Of a stretch of DNA of 63,785 nt, positions 57,036 to 63,785 are shown one piece after another. The notes under the pieces are model-generated. The model was not told where the DNA came from. It was given only the letters and a program-made list of their open reading frames with translations, and did not search any database. This stretch comes from Chitinophagaceae bacterium. Its GTDB lineage: Bacteria; Bacteroidota; Bacteroidia; Chitinophagales; Chitinophagaceae. How positions within the stretch are numbered: position 1 is the stretch's first letter; each line of letters opens with the position of its first letter. The stretch spans positions 1-63,785 of the forward strand of contig JAGXRG010000046.1 of the NCBI GenBank assembly GCA_018335935.1. The letters are read 5' to 3'. The position numbers were made by a program, and so were the translations under genes.

Positions 57036-58202
57036 ATGAGAAGATGTTTTGTATATTTAAGTGCTTGTGGACTATTTTTTTTCTATAGTCAAAATTCAAC
57101 AGCACAAACAACTGTTAGTGAAACTATAAATCCTAGAACCACTGCAGTGCCTTTCTTACGTATTTCACCAGATGCTCGTGCTTCAGGAATGGGCGATATG
57201 GGTATTGCTACTACTCCAGATGCTTTTTCAAGTTTTTGGAATTTAGCAAAAACTCCCTTTTCTAAAAATAAAACTTCAATTGGCTTTACATATGCACCTT
57301 GGTTAAAAGCTTTGGGCTTAAGTGATGTTTACTTAGCTACATTAGGTTTTAATAATAAATTAGGTGATGGTCAAAGTGCTATTGGTGCTTCTATTAGATA
57401 TTTTAGTTTAGGAAATATTCAGTTTACCGATTATGCAGGTAACAATATTTCTCAATTCCGTCCTAGAGAAACTGCTATAGATTTTGGTTATGCCAGAAAA
57501 TTAAGTGATCGTTTAAGCTTGGGTGTTGCCTTAAGATACATTAACTCAAACCTAGTTTCAGGAAATGTTGGTGGTGTTAATTTTAAAGCAGGTAATGCCA
57601 TTGCAGGAGATATTACTTTATATTACGATGGTGTTACAAGTGAAACTGGTGGTGGTTTTGCTTGGGGTGTTGCTTTAAGCAATTTAGGTTCTAAAATTGG
57701 GTATACTAATGATAATCAAAACAAAGATTATATACCTGCTAATTTAGGTTTAGGCTTTCAATATACTTTTGGTATAGATGAAGTAAATAAATTAAATCTT
57801 GCTTTTGATGTAAATAAACTGTTAGTTCCAGCTCCACCTTTATCTACTGGAGATCAATATCAAGATTCTGTAAACTTAGCTGAGTATAGAACTAGTAGTG
57901 TTATTAGCAGCTGGGGTAAATCTTTTAGTGATGGTAATGGTTTATTTAAATCGTTACAAGTTTCTATTGGTGCAGAGTATGTTTATAACGATCAATTTGC
58001 TTTTCGTGCTGGCTATTTTATGGAAGATAGAACCGAAGGCAACAGAAAATATTTCACTATAGGTGCTGGTATTAAGTACAATGTAATGAATTTTAATTTC
58101 TCTTATTTAGTACCATCTGGTTCTGGAGTTTCTCAAAATCCATTGAATAATACAGTTCGTTTTGGTATTTCATTCGATTTGGATCCGGATAGTGACAGAT
58201 AA
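57036..58202 (+). CDS. porV: Type IX secretion outer-membrane protein PorV
   Basis: A 388-aa exported beta-barrel (signal peptide ending near residue 23). It has the PorV opening TAVPFLRISPDARASGMGDM, GFTYAPWLKALGLSDVYLAT and the following barrel strands, ending VRFGISFDL. PorV carries T9SS cargo to the sortase PorU. It is divergent from gldJ and ends in its own terminator. Confidence 0.9.
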   Translation: MRRCFVYLSACGLFFFYSQNSTAQTTVSETINPRTTAVPFLRISPDARASGMGDMGIATTPDAFSSFWNLAKTPFSKNKTSIGFTYAPWLKALGLSDVYLATLGFNNKLGDGQSAIGASIRYFSLGNIQFTDYAGNNISQFRPRETAIDFGYARKLSDRLSLGVALRYINSNLVSGNVGGVNFKAGNAIAGDITLYYDGVTSETGGGFAWGVALSNLGSKIGYTNDNQNKDYIPANLGLGFQYTFGIDEVNKLNLAFDVNKLLVPAPPLSTGDQYQDSVNLAEYRTSSVISSWGKSFSDGNGLFKSLQVSIGAEYVYNDQFAFRAGYFMEDRTEGNRKYFTIGAGIKYNVMNFNFSYLVPSGSGVSQNPLNNTVRFGISFDLDPDSDR

Positions 58203-58225
58203 ATAAATTTTATTATAGATATTTG

Positions 58226-58253
58226 ACCACAGATTTTTATCTGTGGTTTTTTT
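58226..58253 (+). terminator. Intrinsic terminator after porV
   Basis: ACCACAGAT/ATCTGTGGT stem, followed by seven T. Confidence 0.85.
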
Positions 58254-58277
58254 ATTTAATGATTTGAAATTAATTAT

Positions 58278-58745
58278 ATGAGAATAGGTTCTGGAGTTGA
58301 TTTTCATCAGCTAGTTGAAGGAAGAGATTTATGGATAGGTGGTATAAAAATTCCACATCATAAAGGTGCGTTAGGCCATAGCGATGCCGATGTTCTTTTA
58401 CATGCTATTTGTGATGCACTTCTTGGTGCAGCTTGTTTAGGAGATATTGGAACTCATTTTCCAGACACATCAAATGATTTTAAAGATATTGATAGTAAAA
58501 TTTTATTAGCTAAATCAATAGAGTTAATAAAAGCAGAAGGATATCAATTGATTAATATAGATGCAACATTGTGTTTAGAAGCTCCTAAGATTAAGCCCTA
58601 TGTATCTGCTATGCAAGAAACCATTGCAAAAATTTGTGGTGTAACCAATAAAGATGTTTCAATAAAAGCTACAACTACTGAAAAACTTGGGTTTGTTGGT
58701 AGGGAAGAGGGCCTTGTGGCTTATGCAACAGTTTTACTTCAATAG
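58278..58745 (+). CDS. ispF: 2-C-methyl-D-erythritol 2,4-cyclodiphosphate synthase
   Basis: A 155-aa IspF of the MEP isoprenoid pathway. The metal ligands are in GVDFHQLVEGRDLWIGG (Asp8, His10) and GHSDADVLLHAICDALLGA (His42). Length matches the family. It converges with tsaD, stop to stop, with no gap. Confidence 0.97.
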   Translation: MRIGSGVDFHQLVEGRDLWIGGIKIPHHKGALGHSDADVLLHAICDALLGAACLGDIGTHFPDTSNDFKDIDSKILLAKSIELIKAEGYQLINIDATLCLEAPKIKPYVSAMQETIAKICGVTNKDVSIKATTTEKLGFVGREEGLVAYATVLLQ

Positions 58746-59804
58746 TTACCAAATACTTCTTGCACTTGGACTATAATCCAAATCTACAAAATCTTGTGCT
58801 AAATATTTGTAATATCCAGTAATAGCAATCATTGCAGCGTTATCTGTACAATATTCAAATTTTGGAATAAATACTTTACAAGCTTTTTCTTCACCTAATA
58901 ATTCAAAAGCTTTTCTTAAACCCGAGTTGGCACTAACTCCACCTGCTAAACAAATCTGTCTTATTCCAGTTTGTTTAATGGCTTTCTTCATTTTATTAAT
59001 AAGTATATTACAAATAGTAAATTGAATAGAAGCACATAAATCATTCAGATTTTCTTCAATAAATTCCGGCTTTTGTTTTTGTAAAAAATAAAGAACAGAA
59101 GTTTTTAAACCACTAAAACTAAAATTCAATTCTGAAATTTGTGGTTCAGCAAATTTGAATGCATGAGCATTGCCCAATTGTGCATATTTATCTATTAATG
59201 GTCCGCCAGGATAGGGTAGACCTAAAAGTTTTGCAGTTTTATCAAAGGCCTCACCCGCAGCATCGTCAATAGTTTCACCTAAAATTTGTAGATGTAATGG
59301 CGAATGAGCTAAAACTATTTGGGTATGACCACCACTAACAGTTAAACATAAAAATGGGAAGGCTGGTTTTTCTTCTGCAATCAAATTAGCCAATACATGT
59401 GCCTGCATATGATGCACTGCAATAAGTGGTTTGTCTAATGCCAAAGCCAAAGATTTTGCAAATTGTGTACCTACTAATAAACTTCCAATTAAGCCAGGTG
59501 CATGAGTAAATGCAATAGCATCAATCGAATTTAATACTGAATATTTAATATTGCTGATTGATGTTTCTTTAACATTATTATCTATCTCAAAATCCCAATC
59601 ACCAATTCCTAATTCCATTAATGCTGCTTCAACAGTGGGAACAATATTTTCAATATGTGCTCTGCTAGCTAATTCTGGTACAACGCCTCCGTATTTTTCA
59701 TGAATAGATTGCGTAGCTATCATATTCGATACAATTTTACCATCAACACAAATAGCTGCCGATGTTTCATCGCATGAAGATTCTATGGCAAGAATGGTAG
59801 ACAA
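58746..59804 (-). CDS. tsaD: tRNA threonylcarbamoyltransferase subunit TsaD
   Basis: A 352-aa ASKHA-fold enzyme that adds threonylcarbamoyl to A37 of tRNAs. It begins with ILAIESSCDETSAAI, has HHMQAHVLANL with the metal His residues, FLCLTVSGGHTQIVLAHS, the GGP loop region and ends YKYLAQDFVDLDYSPSARS. It converges with ispF. Confidence 0.97.
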   Translation of the reverse strand: MSTILAIESSCDETSAAICVDGKIVSNMIATQSIHEKYGGVVPELASRAHIENIVPTVEAALMELGIGDWDFEIDNNVKETSISNIKYSVLNSIDAIAFTHAPGLIGSLLVGTQFAKSLALALDKPLIAVHHMQAHVLANLIAEEKPAFPFLCLTVSGGHTQIVLAHSPLHLQILGETIDDAAGEAFDKTAKLLGLPYPGGPLIDKYAQLGNAHAFKFAEPQISELNFSFSGLKTSVLYFLQKQKPEFIEENLNDLCASIQFTICNILINKMKKAIKQTGIRQICLAGGVSANSGLRKAFELLGEEKACKVFIPKFEYCTDNAAMIAITGYYKYLAQDFVDLDYSPSARSIW

Positions 59805-59982
59805 TTTTTTTAAATTTAAATGTAAAATTATAAGTTGTAAATTTTATCTTCTAAATTATTTCGACTCAGTCTATAATCAAATTAAGAAGTACATTATATT
59901 CAACATTAAGAAAAACTTCTATTCATTATCAAAAGCATTCCCCTACTTTTGCCAACTACAAACAACCGTTAGTTTCTATACT

Positions 59983-60648
59983 ATGTTTCGTAAACGCTGG
60001 TGGAAAATATTAAGCTTTGTATTGCTCGTTTATACTTGCATTGCTGGATTTTTGATTACAGTTCCTGAACCTGCAGGAGTGCCATTACAACAAACTATTC
60101 GTAATTTATTTTTTCATGTGCCCATGTGGTTTGGAATGATGGTATTATTTACTGTTTCTGTTATTTACTCTATAAAATATTTGCAAAACCCAACAGCTGT
60201 TAATGATGCAAATTCTATTGAATTTGCAAGAACTGGTATTGTTTTAGGTATTCTAGGTTTTCTAACAGGAATGATTTGGGCAAACTATCAATGGGGTAAA
60301 CCTATTAGTGGAGACCCAAAACAAATTGGTGCAGCAATTGCTGTATTAATATATATGGCCTATTTTGTTTTACGAGGCAATATTGTAGATGAAAAGAAAG
60401 CTCGTATTAGTGCTGTATACAATATTTTTGCATTTTGTATGCTTTTTCCTACACTATGGATTATGCCTCGTTTGGTAGAAAGCTTACATCCTGGAGGAAT
60501 GGGTAGTGAAGGAAATCCTGGATTAAATCCAAAAGATTCTAACGCTGCAATTAAGCTAGTGTTTTGGCCTGCTGTAATTGGCTGGACTTTATTAGCAACA
60601 TGGATTACTACTTTAAGAATTAGAACCAAACTTTTAGAAAATGAGTAA
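59983..60648 (+). CDS. ccmC: CcmC-type haem exporter / cytochrome c maturation protein
   Basis: The frame opens at 59785, but the ATG at 59983 (MFRKRWWKILSF) is preferred: a -7-like TACTTTTG lies at 59944-59951 and the preceding residues are unlike the family. Product 221 aa with six predicted helices. FFHVPMWFGMM and MPRLVESLHPGGMG contain the His residues expected for haem handling, with WANYQWGKPISGDPKQIG in the periplasmic W-rich loop. It overlaps ccmD by 8 nt. Confidence 0.85.
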   Translation: MFRKRWWKILSFVLLVYTCIAGFLITVPEPAGVPLQQTIRNLFFHVPMWFGMMVLFTVSVIYSIKYLQNPTAVNDANSIEFARTGIVLGILGFLTGMIWANYQWGKPISGDPKQIGAAIAVLIYMAYFVLRGNIVDEKKARISAVYNIFAFCMLFPTLWIMPRLVESLHPGGMGSEGNPGLNPKDSNAAIKLVFWPAVIGWTLLATWITTLRIRTKLLENE

Positions 60649-60856
60649 ACTATTCACTAGCATCTTTTTTTTATTAATTTCTATCTTTAGTTTTTCACAA
60701 GAAGTTGTAACCAACTCATCGATGGATGTTATGAAAAGTAATGGAAAAATATATGTTGTTGTTGCAGTTGTATTAACAATTCTAATTGGCTTATATTTAT
60801 ACGTGTGGAGGCTCGATAAAAAAATTAGTGCTCTTGAGCAAAATAAAAATGTTTAA
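60641..60856 (+). CDS. ccmD: CcmD-like small membrane protein
   Basis: A 71-aa protein with a signal-like first helix (MSKLFTSIFFLLISIFSFSQ) and one more transmembrane helix (IYVVVAVVLTILIGLYLYVW) with a charged tail. Position directly after ccmC and shape match CcmD, which supports haem delivery to the maturation complex. Weak sequence match, strong context. Confidence 0.7.
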   Translation: MSKLFTSIFFLLISIFSFSQEVVTNSSMDVMKSNGKIYVVVAVVLTILIGLYLYVWRLDKKISALEQNKNV

Positions 60857-60891
60857 TCTAAAAATTGAATAATAAATAAAACAAGTTTCAA

Positions 60892-62310
60892 ATGTCAAAC
60901 ACAAATTATAGCTTTTTTAAAAGCGTTGAGACAAGCTTTGATAAGGCTGCAAAATTTACTAAGTGGGATAAAGGATTGTTAGAACAAATTAAAGCATGTA
61001 ATAGTATTTACAGCATGCGTTTTCCTGTGAGAATGGATGATGGTAGAATTGAAGTTATAGAAGCTTACAGAGTTCAACATAGTCAACATAAAAGTCCATG
61101 TAAAGGTGGTATTCGTTTTAGCGATGAAGTAAATCAAGATGAAGTTATGGCCTTAGCTTCTTTAATGACTTACAAATGTGCTATTGTAAATGTTCCTTTT
61201 GGTGGGGGTAAAGGTGGTATCAAAATCAACCCTAAAAAATACAGTGCCTACGAATTAGAAAAAATTACGCGTCGTTACACTGCAGAATTAGTGAAGAAAA
61301 ATTTTATTGGTCCTGGTATTGATGTTCCTGCTCCTGATTATGGAACTGGTGAAAGAGAAATGGCTTGGATCGTTGATACTTATGCATCTTTAAAACCAGG
61401 AGAAATTGATGCTGCTGGTTGTGTTACAGGTAAGCCTGTTACTCAAGGTGGTGTAAGAGGTAGAAAAGAAGCTACAGGGCTAGGTGTATTTTATGGTATC
61501 AGAGAAGTGTGTAACATGCCTGAGATTATGAAAAAATTAGATTTAAAAACTGGTATTGAAGGCAAGACAGTTGTAGTTCAAGGTTTGGGTAATGTGGGTT
61601 ACCATAGTGCAAAATTCTTTAGAGAAGCTGGTGCTATTGTAACTTCAATTGCAGAATATGAAGGTGCAATTTATAAAGCAGATGGTATTAATGAAGAAGA
61701 ATTATTCTTACATAGAAAAACTACTGGTTCAATTTTAAACTTTCCGGGTGCAACTAATTTGGCAAAAAATACAGATGCATTAGAATTAGAATGTGATATT
61801 TTAGTACCTGCTGCATTAGAAAATGTAATTAATGGAGAAAATGCTCCAAGAGTGAAAGCAAAAATTATTGCAGAAGCAGCAAATGGTCCATTAACACCAG
61901 AAGCTGATGAAATTTTAACAGCAAAAGGGTCTGTTGTTGTGCCAGATATGTATTTAAATGCCGGTGGTGTAACTGTAAGTTATTTTGAGTGGTTAAAAAA
62001 TTTAAGCCACGTTCGTTATGGCAGAATGGAAAAAAGATTTACCGAAAATTTAAATACTCATATCTTAACTCAAATGGAAAAGCTAACAGAAAAAACTGTT
62101 GGTGATAAAGAAAGAAGTAAAATTCTTCACGGACCAGATGAAGTTGATTTAGTGCATAGTGGATTAGAAGAAACTATGGTAAGTGCCACAAGAGAAATTA
62201 TGGATATTTGGTTATCAAATCCAGATATTCCAGATATGAGAACTGCAGCTTACGTAAATGCCATTAACAAAGTAGCTACAAGCTATACAGAGTTAGGTAT
62301 TTTCCCATAA
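60892..62310 (+). CDS. gdhA: Glu/Leu/Phe/Val-type dehydrogenase (glutamate dehydrogenase)
   Basis: A 472-aa enzyme. The catalytic domain has HKSPCKGGIRFSDEVNQDE and VNVPFGGGKGGIKINPKKY (active-site Lys), PAPDYGTGEREMAWI (catalytic Asp) and the NAD(P)-binding GKTVVVQGLGNVGYHSAKFF. It converts glutamate to 2-oxoglutarate and ammonia or the reverse. It is followed by a terminator. Confidence 0.93.
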   Translation: MSNTNYSFFKSVETSFDKAAKFTKWDKGLLEQIKACNSIYSMRFPVRMDDGRIEVIEAYRVQHSQHKSPCKGGIRFSDEVNQDEVMALASLMTYKCAIVNVPFGGGKGGIKINPKKYSAYELEKITRRYTAELVKKNFIGPGIDVPAPDYGTGEREMAWIVDTYASLKPGEIDAAGCVTGKPVTQGGVRGRKEATGLGVFYGIREVCNMPEIMKKLDLKTGIEGKTVVVQGLGNVGYHSAKFFREAGAIVTSIAEYEGAIYKADGINEEELFLHRKTTGSILNFPGATNLAKNTDALELECDILVPAALENVINGENAPRVKAKIIAEAANGPLTPEADEILTAKGSVVVPDMYLNAGGVTVSYFEWLKNLSHVRYGRMEKRFTENLNTHILTQMEKLTEKTVGDKERSKILHGPDEVDLVHSGLEETMVSATREIMDIWLSNPDIPDMRTAAYVNAINKVATSYTELGIFP

Positions 62311-62331
62311 AAAATAATATACAAAATTTTT

Positions 62332-62363
62332 AAAGCTACTCAATTCAATGAGTAGCTTTTTTA
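62332..62363 (+). terminator. Intrinsic terminator after gdhA
   Basis: AAGCTACTCA/TGAGTAGCTT with a 6-base loop and five T. Confidence 0.85.
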
Positions 62364-62389
62364 TTTATAGCTAAGAAGCTGATTAACGT

Positions 62390-62397
62390 TACTTTTG
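62390..62397 (+). promoter_or_regulatory. Candidate -7 element of obgE
   Basis: TACTTTTG matches TAnnTTTG, 8 bases before the obgE ATG at 62406, again predicting a very short leader. Confidence 0.4.
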
Positions 62398-62405
62398 CAA
62401 CGATT

Positions 62406-63407
62406 ATGGAGAAGAATTTTATAGATTATATTAGAATATTTACCAAGAGTGGACATGGAGGTGCTGGATGTAAACATTTTGCACGTACAAAATACAATGC
62501 ACAAGCTGGACCAGATGGAGGAGATGGAGGAAGAGGAGGTCATATTATTTTAAGAGGCAATGCTCAACTATGGACTTTATTACACTTACGTTATTTTAAA
62601 AATGTACATGCTGAAAATGGAGAAGCTGGTGCTAAAAATAAAATGACTGGTCGCGATGGTAAAGATGTAATTATTGAAGTGCCATTAGGAACAATTGCAA
62701 GAGATGAAGAATCAGGAAATTTAGAAGTAGAAATTTTAGAAGATGGGCAAGAAGTCATTTGGATTAAAGGAGGAAGAGGAGGTTTAGGTAACAGCAATTT
62801 TGCAACAGCCACTAATCAAGTACCAGAATATGCTCAACCTGGTGAAACAGGTAGTGAAGGTTGGAAAACACTTGAGCTGAAAGTGTTGGCAGATGTAGGG
62901 TTAGTGGGTTTCCCTAATGCAGGAAAATCGACTTTGCTTTCAGTTATTACTGCAGCAAAACCTAAGATTGCTAATTATGCTTTTACAACTTTAACACCAC
63001 AATTGGGTATGGTAGAATACAGAAATAATAAAAGTTTTTGTATTGCCGATTTGCCAGGGATTATTGAAGGTGCTGCTGAAGGCAAAGGCTTAGGCTATCG
63101 TTTTTTACGACATATTGAACGAAACTCCATTTTACTTTTTGTAATACCTGCCGATAGTAAAGATCATAAAGAAGAATTTGAAGTATTGCATAACGAATTA
63201 GAAAAATATAATCCTGAAATGCTTCAAAAAGACTTTTTAATAGCAGTGAGTAAAAGTGATATGTTAGATGATGAATTGAAACAAGCTATTTCAAAGGAAT
63301 TACCTACAAATGTTCCACATTTATTTATTTCATCTGTTGCACAAAAAGGATTGATTGAATTGAAAGATGCATTATGGGAGTTGTTGAATAAGGAAATGAA
63401 GGCTTAA
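62406..63407 (+). CDS. obgE: Obg family GTPase
   Basis: A 333-aa GTPase of ribosome maturation. The Gly-rich Obg fold spans about 1-158 ([29 protein letters not shown]), then the G domain with [11 protein letters not shown] near 165, the switch [16 protein letters not shown] and SKSDMLD near 275. It lacks the extra C-terminal OCT domain, as often seen in Bacteroidota. Confidence 0.96.
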   Translation: MEKNFIDYIRIFTKSGHGGAGCKHFARTKYNAQAGPDGGDGGRGGHIILRGNAQLWTLLHLRYFKNVHAENGEAGAKNKMTGRDGKDVIIEVPLGTIARDEESGNLEVEILEDGQEVIWIKGGRGGLGNSNFATATNQVPEYAQPGETGSEGWKTLELKVLADVGLVGFPNAGKSTLLSVITAAKPKIANYAFTTLTPQLGMVEYRNNKSFCIADLPGIIEGAAEGKGLGYRFLRHIERNSILLFVIPADSKDHKEEFEVLHNELEKYNPEMLQKDFLIAVSKSDMLDDELKQAISKELPTNVPHLFISSVAQKGLIELKDALWELLNKEMKA

Positions 63408-63409
63408 AT

Positions 63410-63437
63410 TAGTGGTTGGTGTCGTCACCAACCACTA
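63410..63437. repeat. Perfect 12-bp hairpin after obgE
   Basis: TAGTGGTTGGTG (63410-63421) and CACCAACCACTA (63426-63437) pair around TCGT, just after the obgE stop; a degenerate copy lies near 63658-63690. Confidence 0.65.
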
Positions 63438-63448
63438 AAAAAATATAT

Positions 63449-63785
63449 GTCACTGCGAAGAATGAAGCAGTCTGTTTATTAATAATGAGATTGCCACGTT
63501 GTGCAAGAACCCAACTCGCAATGACGAAAACAACATAACGTCATTTCGAGTGAAGCATGAACGAGAAATCTCATTTTTATTAATTAACAGATTTCTCATT
63601 CCGTTATAATCGGAATTCTAAATGACGATCAATTTATGAAGAGCAAGTTGATTTAAATTAGTGATTGGTGTTAGCAACAACCAATTGAAATTCTTTTTTG
63701 TCACTGCCAAGAATGAAGCAGTCTGTTTATTAATAATGAGATTGCCACTTTGGGCAAGAACCCAACTCGCAATGACGAAAACAAC
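63449..63785. repeat. Dispersed repeat: two 86-nt copies with palindrome between
   Basis: Copy 1 (63449-63534) and copy 2 (63700-63785) are 86 nt each and differ at three positions; the period is 251 nt. Between them lies a palindromic segment (CGTCATTT ... AAATGACG, GAGAAATCT ... AGATTTCTC, about 63539-63624). The motif AGAATGAAGCAGTCTG recalls REP-like elements in Bacteroidota genomes. Copy 2 may continue beyond the window. Confidence 0.8.

Noticed and set aside
59785..59982. N-terminal extension of the CcmC frame
   Set aside because: It is AT-rich, unlike the family, lies upstream of a promoter-like element and overlaps the tsaD start.

Overview
This 63.8-kb window is a piece of an AT-rich Bacteroidota chromosome, most likely Chitinophagaceae or a close relative. 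The indicators are GldJ and PorV of the type IX secretion/gliding machinery, the Bacteroidota alternative GlmU, a NusB with a long N-terminal extension, DUF4293, and several start regions with the Bacteroidota -7 motif TAnnTTTG. Most genes are ordinary core genes; identifications rest on reading translated sequence, not on database searches.

Layout. 1-9.9 kb: partial hmgA, an esterase, small membrane proteins, tRNA-Cys, tpiA, alternative glmU and a class I terpenoid-synthase-like protein on the minus strand, fmt on the plus strand, then a LytTR two-component pair. 10-14.3 kb: groES-groEL, a 32-codon small ORF with its own terminator, glyA and a DUF4293 protein. 14.4-19.7 kb: an unusual chaperone-usher surface-fibre cluster (PapD-like chaperone, usher, two DUF4402 proteins and a convergent lipoprotein). 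19.9-24.8 kb: fasciclin protein, M13 peptidase, a membrane protein and a hipBA-type toxin-antitoxin pair.

25.46-48.47 kb is a genomic island integrated in the 3' end of tRNA-Asp. A 17-bp direct repeat of the tRNA 3' end marks both borders. A tyrosine integrase lies just inside the left border, followed by a 597-aa unknown, a small helix-turn-helix protein and a VirE/BT4734-type primase-ATPase. I see no relaxase or conjugation gene. The cargo is one tight plus-strand operon at 31.37-44.16 kb: XRE regulator, PLD-SNF2 helicase, small sliding-clamp-like protein, Eco57I-type adenine methylase, SMC/RecF-like ATPase, SMEK-APAZ protein, short PIWI Argonaute. The helicase, methylase and ATPase resemble the Hma (helicase-methylase-ATPase) defence type. 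The last two genes form a short-Argonaute pair whose effector carries a SMEK domain; I do not recall a characterised system with that effector. I consider this operon the main discovery candidate. The right third of the island is mostly non-coding, rich in long inverted repeats, with a few small conserved-looking genes (DUF6943-like, a 267-aa family, a thermonuclease homologue).

48.5-63.4 kb returns to core genes: tRNA-Asp, accA, dapA, nusB, a DUF1573 lipoprotein, yajC, coaE, hscA, gldJ, porV, ispF, tsaD, ccmC-ccmD, gdhA and obgE. The last 380 bases hold two copies of an 86-nt dispersed repeat with a palindromic segment between them.
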